A stretch of 64,000 nucleotides of DNA, taken from Symbiodinium microadriaticum (lineage: Eukaryota; Sar; Dinophyceae; Suessiales; Symbiodiniaceae). The stretch covers positions 1 to 64,000 of the forward strand of contig LSRX01000428.1 in the NCBI GenBank assembly GCA_001939145.1. Reading direction: 5' to 3'. The stretch's first letter is position 1, and every line of letters starts with the position of its first letter. Positions 23,101 to 30,870 of the stretch are shown piece after piece. A program made the position numbers and the translations under genes. The notes beneath the pieces were generated by a model. The model did no database searches, was not told where the DNA came from, and saw only the letters and a program-made list of their open reading frames with translations.

Positions 23101-26100
23101 ACTGCTTTCTCGACTTCAGGCTGCGGTGCGGAAGGCTGACCCCCTGCACGAAGAGACCATGCAGGAAGTCCTGGAGGAAGGGGGTTCTGTTCCAGGGTTT
23201 GTTGGATTTCCCGATCTGCCCCAAGCTAGGCCGCACCGCCCCCTTTGGACTTCGTTTTCACTTCCTGCAGGTTGGAGGCCCAGGCGCCTTGATTTGTGAT
23301 GCACTTGCCCTTCGGGGCTGGGTCGTGGGCCCTGTTCTCCATCTTGACTTCTCTCCCCACTACGACCTTTGTGGGAATGAGCTTTTCCTGTGGCTTGTCC
23401 ATATGCTGGACACTGGGGGTGCCGATGCTGTTTATCTCCGGCCTCCTAGTAAAACCTTCTCCGCGGCTGCGTGGCCGCTCTTTTGCACTTCGAAGAAAAC
23501 CGTTCCTCGTTCTAGGAAGACTGCAGTTTTTCGTGAGAGGCTCCTTGCTTCCCGGGCACTTTTCTTAATGCATCGGGCCATCCGTGTGGGAGCTCTTTGT
23601 CTCCTCGAGCAGCCAGCTGGGAGCCGAATGGTCGAGCTCCCCTCTTGGCAAGCCGCCCTTGGCCAAAAGGATGTCGTCGAGGTTCAAGCTCTTGCCTGTG
23701 CCTTGGGTTCGCCTGAGAAGAGGCGTTTTCGTTTCCTGGCCCATCGCTTGCCGGCCCTTGCTCTGGATTGCCGCTGCTCGGGAAAGACTTTCGATTTGTA
23801 CCTCCAAGCGGGGCGTGGAGGAGCCACTTCGCAACCTGATCTTTCGGATGCCCTTGCCCAGGTTATTTCTCGTGGCCTTCGTCGGCTCCTGAGGCAACGT
23901 GCTTTGGTTGATGTTGAGGTCTTTGGCCTGGAGTCGCCGATGATCAATGATATCGCTCTTTCGTCGGCCTGGCAGGTTCTTTCTGCTTGGCAGTGGAAAG
24001 GCGAATCGCACATAAATGTGCTGGAGACGAAGGCGTACCTTCGCCTGTGCCTTCACAAGGCACGCGCCGGGCAGCCCTGTCGCTTCTCTTCACTGATCGA
24101 CTCAAACGTGGCGCGTTGTGCCTTGAGTAAAGGGCGTTCCCCCTCTGATGCACTTACTCGTGTGCTGAAGAAGGTCTCGGCCGTGTCCCTCTGTACCGGG
24201 CTCTATGGTGCTCTCCCTTTCTGTCCTACCCGCCTGATGCCAGCCGATGGTCCTTCTCGTGGCCGGGCTCCTGATCCTCCTTTGCCGGGCCCCGCCCTCT
24301 TGGATTTCAATGACCCCGGTTCCCTTGCTGCTTTGCCGCGCCTTCGCAGATGGGCCTCGAATTGGGTCAGGCTTTTCCTCAGGCTGACCTCGTGGACTCC
24401 CCCCGGTGACCAGGATCGATTTGCCAACATGCCTCTCCTGACCTCCTGCCTTTGACTTTGACTCCACCCTTGGTTTCCCTGGTGAAGGGCACTTCTTCGG
24501 TTGGGGGTCCTTCCTTGGGGTTTTCCTTCGGGTTGGGTTCTTCCTTAGCCTTCCGAGCCTCAGCCATGGTATGCTGGAACCCAGGAACGCAGCTGACGCT
24601 GCTAGGGTGCAGGCCCGCTATTCCAGGCCGTTGCCCTCTGGAAGGCCAGTCGAGAAGATCACCCAGAACAACAGGGATCGTTTGTGGTCCTGGTTTGTGA
24701 AGTGGCTGGAGGAACAGGGGATTCCCTTGAGCCTCTTCGAGGAGGTCCCTGTCCCAGACGTTGACTCCATCAATGCTGTAATGGTTCGATATGGTCGGGC
24801 CCTTTATGCTGCAGGAAGACCTTACAGTCATTTCTCAGAGACCATAAATTCTTTGGCTTCAAGGATACCAAAACTGCGTCGTCTCCTTCAGCAGAGCTGG
24901 GATATAGCTTTCCAGTGGCAGCAGCTGGAGCCTCACGTTCATCATCAAGCAATGCCTTGGCAGGTGCTTCTGGCCATGGTGGCCTCGGCTTTATGCTGGG
25001 GGTGGCTGGACGTCGCTGGGATACTTTCCTTAGCCTGGGGAGGGCTGGCACGCATAGGGGAAGTTTTCGCTGCTTTTAGGCAGGACTTGGTTTTGCCAAA
25101 AGACACTGGAGAGGACTCTGGCTCTATTCTCCTTTCGGTGAGAGAGCCAAAAACCAGAAAGACTGCAGCCCGTCATCAAGCTATCCGCGTCGACCAGCCA
25201 CAGTTGGTACAGGTTATTGCTTTAGCATTCGAGCGGTTGATCCCCGCTCAGAAGCTCTGGCCTTTGTCACCAAGTACTTTTCGGAACAGATTTGCAAAAC
25301 TCATTGCTGCCTTGTCACTTGACAACCTGGAGGGCACTCGGATCAAGCCCTTAGACCTGGGGTCGCTTCGAGCAGGCGGCGCTACATGGTTATTGCAAAC
25401 GTCTGAAGATGGTGAGCTTGTCCGCCGGCGCGGACGCTGGCTAAACGCGAAAATCATGGACATTTACATCCAGGAGGTTTCGGCTGTTCTGTTTCTTCCA
25501 CGGCTTAAGAAACAGATGCGTGAAAAGGTCTTGGTTGCAGCTTCTGCTTTTCCAGCAATGTTGCAACAGGCCTCCGCCTTGTCGAGCCTCGATATCCCGG
25601 GACGCATATGGTTTTCTTTGACTGCCGCTGGTACGGCTTGAGCCCTGCAGATAACGGGTTCAATGGGTGAGGCAGAAGCTGTGCTCACGCAACTGTGCTA
25701 CTTTTCGGAGGAGCAAAAAGCGACGACTTGTCAGTGTGTGTTAGAGCATTGAAGCCTTGCTTAGTTAAGGCTGAATTGTGATATGCACTCTGCGGGCTCA
25801 AAGATGCCCGCCCTCCGCACCCGCCTACCAACGGCAGAAGCTGTGCTCACGCAACTGCTCCGACGCTCTGTTTCAATTTTTTCCATTCTGTTTACGACGG
25901 CGCGATGCCAAAGTCTGGCAGGACAGCACCGAGCTGCTGGATCTGGGTTCAATGACTTTCTCTGCTGGGCTGGGCTCTTGGTATCGCGCAGCATCTCGCT
26001 CTCCTGCACATTCTCCCTTCACATGGCCTCAGCTGGAGCACACTGTGACATACCAGCGGGTGTTGCTGCTGTGTTTCCATTTCGTCTGTTTCGTCTGGGG

Positions 26101-27412
26101 GTGGTGCTGTGCGAGGAAGTGTAGATTCTGGCATCCTGCCAGATGACCAGAGAATTGCTCTTGACAGACCCCGGATGAGCACTCGCAGAAACTTCTGCGC
26201 GACAGCGCTCCTCCAGCCGGGCACAAGCGTCAAGCTCAGACTGCAAGCCAGATCGTTGTACGGTTGTACGTGCCTCATGGTGCCTCAAACGACCGCGACA
26301 GGTACGGCGCCGAGGGGCTTGCTGCTGGTCCTGGGCGGCTCTGATGGTTCGAGCAGTTTGGACAGCACCGAGGCGAGAGGGGAAGGGCAGGTTTTCCGGA
26401 TCTTGTATCATCTCTCGTAGTACCTCCGAAGAATGCAGCGACCCCAGCGACCCAACAATGCTGTGCTTTTGTTCGCTCGAGTTTCTCTGCAATCACAAGA
26501 GTCTGAGCTTCACCGGGAGAATCGGAGCACGCTATTCTCGAACCTCACGATTTTGCATCCTCTTCCCCCCTCGTCCGGCGAGGACCATGCCATCTCTTTT
26601 GCCTGTATCCACTTGGTGTGTGTGTGTGTGTGTGTGTCTGGGGATAGGTGGGTACGCACGGGATCCGGCGTGCGTGTACAGACGACAGGAAGCTGATACA
26701 CATGTCTGGGGTGCATACTCTTTGTATTTGAGAAAGTGTTGCTCCGAAAGCGAAAGGCCTCGCATAGGCGGCTGGCAAGGGGCAGCGAGAACGGCCGGGT
26801 TCACTGAGCATCGCTGCGCGTCACGCACACCATTTCTCAAATGATGCAATGGGGATCGCGGATGTGGTGGTCCTTTCAATTCATCTCGACGGTTAAAGGA
26901 AGTGCATGAAGCGCATGGGCTTTGACGGTTCTCTCCGAGTCGGACACGGCTCCAGCTGCGACTTTCCACGAACTTCTCCCGTGTAGCAGGTGCTTGATGT
27001 TTCGAAGATGTCCTTCCAGCCGGCCCCCCTACAGGGCTCAGTCGGCTCAGCACCCCTTTGAGTCCGTGTTTCTGTGTCAAAGGCCGGGCCCAAACATGGG
27101 CACTTGGCGAAGCGGCTGCGCAGCCGGCGCCTCAAAACGGGCCAGTGAAGTGCACTCGGCAGCTGGGATATGGCGCCCAGGCCGCGACTCTGAGCTCCGA
27201 GCAGCTGCTGGTGGTGGGCGGCTTTGATGGCTCCAACCACCTGGACAGCACGGAGGTCTTGGACGCTCCTAAGCCCGCACTAAAAATTTGTTCACCGCAT
27301 GGTGGGGGATCTGTCGCATCCCCAAAGGTGAAGCACATGTCTTTCACGTTGGGGCCACGCCTGAGCACTTGGCGGAGTGGTTGTGCCGCGGCCCGAGTCC
27401 AGCCGCGAGCCG
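17191..27412 (+). CDS. kelch-repeat protein gene, interrupted by a retrotransposon
   Basis: Many short exons spell kelch-type blades with the scheme (L)LVxGGFDGS, LDSTEVLD, MTFSxGPxMGTxRSGCAAA. I read VIVFGGFDGSADHRSTEV (17195), ILDTASMTFSMGPTMGG (17297), GRSGCAVASLDERRVLVAGG (17415), SLDTTELVDP (17555), SAGPRMGTRPSQTACRP (17659), VIGGSDDASELDSTEDL (17835), VLDLEKMTFSSGPRMGT (17950), NACAASLIDSQRLLVIGGSD (18090), DSTELLDLGSMTFSAGLG (25921, after tctggcag), RGLLLVLGGSDGSSSLDSTE (26308), GPNMGTWRSGCAAGASKR (27086), LLVVGGFDGSNHLDSTEVLD (27196) and MSFTLGPRLSTWRSGCAA (27338). Kelch blades form beta-propellers that usually mediate protein contacts. The 18090 and 25921 exons are the two halves of one blade, so the element sits in the intron between them. 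The start and end of the gene are not placed. Confidence 0.65.
18208..18220. repeat. 13-base direct repeat at left edge of retroelement
   Basis: ctccgacgctctg at 18208-18220 recurs at 25858-25870 on the other side of the element. It is either a target duplication or a recombination core shared by element and target. Confidence 0.6.
18219..18267 (+). repeat. split direct repeat A1
   Basis: A 49-base sequence beginning tgcttagttaaggctgaatt and ending gggctcaaagatg is identical to 25758-25806. Its last bases supply an ATG (MSVAQVLG...) opening a short hydrophobic frame. It marks the left end of the element. Confidence 0.8.
18533..19147 (+). CDS. retroelement ORF, Gag-like N-terminal region
   Basis: ATG at 18533 opens MSRDSLLQTIRSAVASLRTA with an acidic amphipathic helix (LQELEEEPDHWELVEP), then a Ser/Pro-rich linker and a compact hydrophobic domain (RNRFYVVLWCRGIAEVRVFT) ending FPEREQWS and TGA at 19145-19147. 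The next frame starts with an overlapping ATG at 19138 (atggagttga), a -1 arrangement. It could be a separate small protein, or the first part of Gag split by an indel. No zinc knuckle is seen. Confidence 0.5.
   Translation: MSRDSLLQTIRSAVASLRTALQELEEEPDHWELVEPVSHVAPEPARGSSAGTGASSSSHPVSGPGFSPPSSPASALRDGSLAPRLGDPLPGDALFLVSSLHTCDRQPRAVRAWEAGLQAGAVLRGEFEVPNATPSLGIRNRFYVVLWCRGIAEVRVFTSFGRFKQYTGPLEHSRTICHGFPTEGESRVFVRAAGLLFPEREQWS
19138..20788 (+). pseudogene. retroelement Gag-like coding region with frame changes
   Basis: Coding quality passes through three frames. From 19138 it reads MELIQEFLASPYEAGGLVLD to a basic and coiled-coil stretch (QLAEQIGTLVDLIPALTQQM) up to about 19910. Then frame 0 continues with APADEELGLDEETGEPLLPE to ERFGGFGSQRGLGIMFWLLA, up to about 20470. 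Then a third frame reads QASQDSGSWDIAYLLTLLED and ends Lys/Pro-rich at a TAG (20786-20788). Each switch can be a single-base indel; programmed frameshifting cannot be excluded but no canonical slippery heptamer is apparent at the switch points. Assignment as Gag rests on position before the polymerase and on the basic, Pro-rich C-terminus. Confidence 0.5.
20790..24455 (+). pseudogene. retroelement Pol: reverse transcriptase, RNase H halves and methyltransferase-like domain
   Basis: The frame runs to about 22370, then shifts, and shifts again near 23100-23230. Reverse transcriptase is shown by VADRKDFYHQLRV (motif A with Asp at 22132) and LVIDDFYSV (catalytic IDD in place of YxDD, 22469-22480). 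An RNase H start follows, VYATDSSEEGAAIVWAPL (Asp near 23000). From about 23265 a methyltransferase-like segment has a Gly-rich loop (VGGPGALICDALALRGW), DFSPHYDL, a PP-x-x-TFS motif (LRPPSKTFSAAAWP, 23439) and LEQPAGSRM (23607). Then come the remaining RNase H elements: HINVLETKAYL (24010), LIDSNVARCALSKGRS (24094) and RLMPADGPSR (24240). The PPS in place of PPC would remove the nucleophile of a C5-cytosine methylase. TGA at 24453-24455 ends the frame. Confidence 0.6.
24571..25641 (+). CDS. tyrosine recombinase of the retroelement
   Basis: This intact frame of 356 codons starts MLEPRNAADAARVQARYSRP. An N-terminal helical, core-binding-like part (INAVMVRYGRALYAAGRPYS; YSHFSETINSL) precedes the catalytic part. 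Candidate active-site residues are Arg161 (GGLARIGEV), a Lys/Arg turn (VREPKTRKTAARHQ), Arg267 (LGSLRAGGATWL), Trp290 (RRRGRW) and Tyr299 (MDIYIQE). The usual His three residues before the second Arg is Gly here. The spacing of 32 residues from Arg267 to Tyr299 fits the family. The enzyme would insert circular cDNA by strand exchange, which explains the lack of an integrase. It is the only Pol product with an unbroken frame. The start codon is uncertain: coding-like sequence in another frame lies just upstream. Confidence 0.75.
   Translation: MLEPRNAADAARVQARYSRPLPSGRPVEKITQNNRDRLWSWFVKWLEEQGIPLSLFEEVPVPDVDSINAVMVRYGRALYAAGRPYSHFSETINSLASRIPKLRRLLQQSWDIAFQWQQLEPHVHHQAMPWQVLLAMVASALCWGWLDVAGILSLAWGGLARIGEVFAAFRQDLVLPKDTGEDSGSILLSVREPKTRKTAARHQAIRVDQPQLVQVIALAFERLIPAQKLWPLSPSTFRNRFAKLIAALSLDNLEGTRIKPLDLGSLRAGGATWLLQTSEDGELVRRRGRWLNAKIMDIYIQEVSAVLFLPRLKKQMREKVLVAASAFPAMLQQASALSSLDIPGRIWFSLTAAGTA
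25671..25695 (+). repeat. split direct repeat B1
   Basis: A 25-base sequence, ggcagaagctgtgctcacgc plus aactg, identical to 25833-25857, located 30 bases after the recombinase stop. Confidence 0.75.
25758..25806 (+). repeat. split direct repeat A2
   Basis: A 49-base exact copy of 18219-18267, lying between B1 and B2. Confidence 0.8.
25833..25857 (+). repeat. split direct repeat B2 (right end of element)
   Basis: A 25-base exact copy of B1, directly followed by the 13-base flank ctccgacgctctg (25858-25870) that also precedes A1. Confidence 0.75.
25858..25870. repeat. 13-base direct repeat at right edge of retroelement
   Basis: This is the second copy of ctccgacgctctg. Host kelch intron sequence resumes here and reaches its acceptor at about 25920. 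Confidence 0.6.
26617..26638. repeat. (TG)n microsatellite in kelch intron
   Basis: An uninterrupted GT run lies inside the long intron between the 26308 and 27086 kelch exons. Confidence 0.85.
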
Positions 27413-28180
27413 AAGCGAATTTAGGCTCTGGAGAAGGCGATGCCGTACAGTTGCACTATATGAATTGTCGTGCAACATGCAAGGCTTCAGCCCCTTGCTG
27501 ATGGCTAGTCGAGGACAGTGCAGGAGCATTTCGTGCCGGTGCCATACACAAAGCCAAATGCCTGGCGCTGGAAGCAGCTTCTGGTCTGTTCGTAGGCTTT
27601 CTCATCGAATTCGGCTGAAAATCTAATTTAATGAAGATTTCCAGATTGCAAAGAAGGCTGGCGCTACGATTTGCCAACTCACTTTCACTCGGTCAAGCTC
27701 TGCAGCACATGCCACAGCCTCCTTTGCTTGGCGCACGATTAACGCTCGCAGAGGGGCTTGCAAGTTGTCGGACACAAAGACGTGGGAGACAATCTGTAGA
27801 CGGGATGTTCTCCTTGGCAGTGACAGGCAGACTGTGCAGTATCCTTACACAATGTATTCTTCTTGGGCTCGGAGCTGTGACAAGAGCCCGCTTCTAGCGC
27901 CGGCTCTGCCGCGCATGCTGCGCCCTGGTGCCTTGGCCTGGGCCCACGGCATGCAGGCGGCAGATGAGCGATGCCAAGCATAGCCAAGTTCAGCTGTAAT
28001 CTATATGGCATTTGATGCAGCCAGCTTTCGCAGGTGCGGCTACGGCTTTGTGCACTGGGACTTCTGTTGGTGCACACGGATGTCCGAAACTCAAGCTTGG
28101 CCGTTCTCGTGTGCTGCAGGGTGGAGCTCAATGCAGGTGCATGAAGCGGGTGTTGCTCATTCCATCTCATTCCTTCCAAG
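27413..28180. other. no supported gene; possible 3' part of kelch gene
   Basis: Open frames on both strands lack domain signatures. No further kelch blade was found after 27412. The next coding signal is the module exon at 28181. Confidence 0.4.
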
Positions 28181-28594
28181 GCCGAGTCGTCAAAGTTGAC
28201 CATTGGCAGCAGTCCTTTCTCAAACATAAAATGCGCAAGCCACTCAGAAAGCCGGTTGCATGAACAGATTTCAGACCCACCGGGGGCCAAGTTGTGAAGT
28301 TGCAGGCTCAACGGTGTGTAGTTTTCGTCAGGTCAAGCCGCAATTAGGGCATCACTGCCCTCCAGAGGTAACGCAGGCAGCTGCCCTGTGTCTCCCTGCA
28401 TGTATCCTCCATGTGGTGGCATTTCCCGCTCAGGAAGATTCTGCAGGGAAAACGGTGCGGTGCTTCCCCCAGCTGCTGTTTTGTCATACTAGGGTGCAAG
28501 AAACTGAATGACACTTTGCGGAAGGTTCAAGATTTTCCATGATAACGATGGCATGCTTTGCACTACCACCCTCGACCCGTGGAAGTTCGACTTG
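28181..28594 (+). CDS. module exon pair (m1 + m2) of the Cys-module family
   Basis: Two exons match the modules of the long gene downstream. The first (28181-28237, after ccttccaag) reads AESSKLTIGSSPFSNIKCA, with the IGSS...KC signature. The second (28525-28594, after cggaag, before GCCGGA) reads FKIFHDNDGMLCTTTLDPWK then FDL, matching the m2 scheme FxIxHxxGxxC...DPWx. It is the most divergent m2 copy, and the donor would be GC. The pair lies upstream of the laforin-like gene. It is either the start of the same long gene, with the phosphatase nested in an intron, or a separate paralogue fragment. Confidence 0.5.
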
Positions 28595-28811
28595 GCCGGA
28601 TGCTCAGGGAATCTGGAGGCATAATGACGTCAACCTGAATCAGGTCAGGCTTTGTTTCTATTTCCCCGTCCCTGCACTTGGTGCAGCCTGCTGTGCCGAG
28701 AGATTTGAGCCTCGAGACTGAGCACGATGGGCTGTGCAAGCTTTGCATCCTTCAGGGTAGGTCTCAAGACCTCAGGTCTTCAGCAGTCACTGGTTTGTAA
28801 GGCGTGCGACC

Positions 28812-29790
28812 ATGCTACAGAGTTCGTTTAGGAGTGAAGTCTTCACGAACATAATGTCCTCCACAGATGGAAGGAAGATGGTGCGGTTCAGCGTGGTGTC
28901 GTTTGCTCCGCCTGGCAGCTCACTGGCTGTGATTGGAAGCAGCGCATCTCTCGGAAAATGGAGCTTGGAGAAGGCCGTGACCATGAAACCACGCTTGGCA
29001 AATGCCCGGCTGCAATCCGAGCCTGATTTTCACTGGGCGGATGTTGACATCCCCGAAGCCGGCAGCGAACGTATCGAGTACAAGTTCGTGGAGCGCGGGA
29101 GCGACGGTGTCAAGTGGGAGGAGCTGGGAGGTCACCAAAACCGCGTCCTGGAACTCGAAACCCAAGAAGATGGACAAGCTATCCTTCTGCCGGTCGTGCG
29201 GTTTGCAGAGCCTGGCGGCGGGGAGAGCGATCACACGGCGCGGTTTTATCAGGGGGTAAAGGAGCGTGGCGAGATATCCATTCGGAAGGTGCTGGACCAG
29301 CTCTTTGTGGGTTCATGCCCCAGGCATCGCTCGCACATAGACCAGTTGAAGTCCCTCGGCATCTCAGTAGTGGTGAACTTTCAGACTGAGGAGGATTGCA
29401 AGCGTAATTGTGTTTCTGGCATTGGCATGGAGGAGGATCCAATGGCGGTGAGCCGTATTTACGACAGCAAAGGCATGCAATACATCTGGATGCCGACGTT
29501 TGACATGTCCACTGACGGTCGTGCACAAATGCTGCCGCAAGCATCGTTTCTGTTCGGTCAGCTTATCCGTAGAGGGCATACAGTCTACAGTCACTGCAAC
29601 GCGGGCGTGGGTCGGAGTGTGGCAGCTGCATGCGGCTATTTGACCTTCTTCTTGGGCCTCTCGCTACGGCAGATGCAACACGTGATGGCAAGCTCTCGGC
29701 CTGTGGCGTACTTCGATTTCGAGGCCATGGAGAGAGCTCGACCCCATTATCAAGCCTTATTCGGCGTTGAAGAGTTTCTGGAGAAGGATG
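28812..29790 (+). CDS. EPM2A-like: laforin-like glucan phosphatase (CBM20 + dual-specificity phosphatase)
   Basis: The N-terminal part (about residues 23-120) is a CBM20 starch-binding domain: FSVVSFAPPGSSLAVIGSSA, LGKWSLEKAV, FHWADVDIP, RIEYKFVER and WEELGGHQNRVLEL. The second half is a dual-specificity phosphatase with general acid Asp231 (PTFDMSTDG) and the signature loop HCNAGVGRSVAAA (His261, Cys262, Arg268). Laforin removes phosphate from glycogen or starch-like glucans, and dinoflagellates store starch. The same CBM20-phosphatase order occurs in laforin, whereas plant SEX4 has the domains reversed. The exon ends at a strong donor (gatg|gtaagtg, 29790/29791); a short terminal exon downstream was not located. 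Start at 28812 or 28854 (MSSTDGRKMVRF) is possible; an acceptor-like tccacag lies between them. All catalytic residues are present. Confidence 0.85.
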
Positions 29791-30870
29791 GTAAGTGCAA
29801 GGACATGCGCATTTCGTTTGAGTGTATGACTTGCGTGCATAGGATCATGGAGGCAGGGTCGGGTAGGCTTAGAGGCTTAGTCATTTGCTTTGACCCTTTC
29901 GAAACATCCGTCTGAGCACAGACAGCCGAGTGTCCAAGGAGGAGGCGCTGGCACTCCTGTGATGGGCTTTGCCGTCGAACTTTCTCCCCAACATGTGCAA
30001 GGCAGTGAAAGCTTCATTGGTTCAAGAGAAAGCCGGTCCGGCGAGGAAAACGCGATGCTCAGAGTTCTTGAAGAGACCTCTGTGAATAAATTGCACATCT
30101 GCGAAGTCCCCAGTCCCGTCCTTGCTGCCCCAGTCCTTAGATGGAAAAGGTCGTGGACTGTGGTCACAGCCCTGAAGCGGCAGTAGCTTGGCTTCTTTTA
30201 TTTGCCGCAGCAGTGCACAGGGCCTTGGCATGTTTCTGGGTCCAGGTTGCATAAGTGGATGACGATGTATGGACACACACTCCGCGAGGTGACACACTCT
30301 GAGAGCCATCACTGGCATTTCAGTAGCCACGAGGCAGGGCTCACAGCGCTGTTGCATGTAAGCTGTGTTGGAGAAGAGTGTCGACCAGACTGCTGCCCAC
30401 AGGGTGGATCCTCTACCCACCACGCAGAGTTCCACTCGGAGGCGTGCTTCTGCATCGCTTCGCGTTGTTTGAACATCTGCCATAGCCCTCTGAACGACAA
30501 CACCGACGCTTGTGCCACGGGTGAAGCTGTGAAAGGAGAGGCAGTGCATCAGTGCATGGTAGTGGTACCTTGATCGAAAAAGAAAGCTGCAGGGCAGCTC
30601 CTCGTCCTCCAGCTTCAGTAGTTCGATGCACCTGGGGCAGCTGGAGGCAGACACCGGTGCACCTTCTTCATAGAGCCATGGTTCATGATAGGGGGGCGAG
30701 TTCCCGGTGACGGGTCTTTGGCAGTGACCGCCTGGGGCACTCAGCACAGGGGGCATCGGTGTCGAAGTCTGGCGCACATCTGGGCCTGCCCGAAGCGCAG
30801 GACACCAGTCTTATACAGAATACGCCATGTCTGCCATGCTCGTAGATGCTTTGCTGTTTAGGACTTGGGC
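29791..30870. other. laforin-like gene 3' region and intergenic or intronic sequence
   Basis: Begins with the gtaagt donor of the phosphatase exon. A 251-codon open frame on the - strand (30777-30022) lacks any recognisable domain and is not supported as a gene. Nothing else is recognised. Confidence 0.4.

Larger units (their letters stand above)
18219..25857 (+). mobile_element. tyrosine-recombinase retrotransposon (DIRS/Ngaro/PAT-like) with split direct repeats
   Basis: The element holds, in order, Gag-like frames, reverse transcriptase, RNase H interrupted by a methyltransferase-like segment, and a tyrosine recombinase. Terminal structure is A1 (18219-18267), coding region, B1 (25671-25695), A2 (25758-25806), B2 (25833-25857). 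A copies are identical over 49 bases and B copies over 25. The A1...B1-A2-B2 order is the split-direct-repeat design known from PAT and Ngaro-type tyrosine-recombinase elements. There are no long terminal repeats and no DDE integrase. At least four frame changes in the coding region suggest a decayed copy. The coding strand matches the host kelch gene, so the element could be spliced out with the intron. Confidence 0.8.

Noticed and set aside
27739-28311. 190-codon open frame on the - strand
   Set aside because: It overlaps the m1 exon at 28181-28237, which has a family match; the - strand product has no recognisable motif.
30022-30777. 251-codon open frame on the - strand
   Set aside because: No domain or repeat pattern, composition typical of a shadow frame, and it lies among + strand genes.
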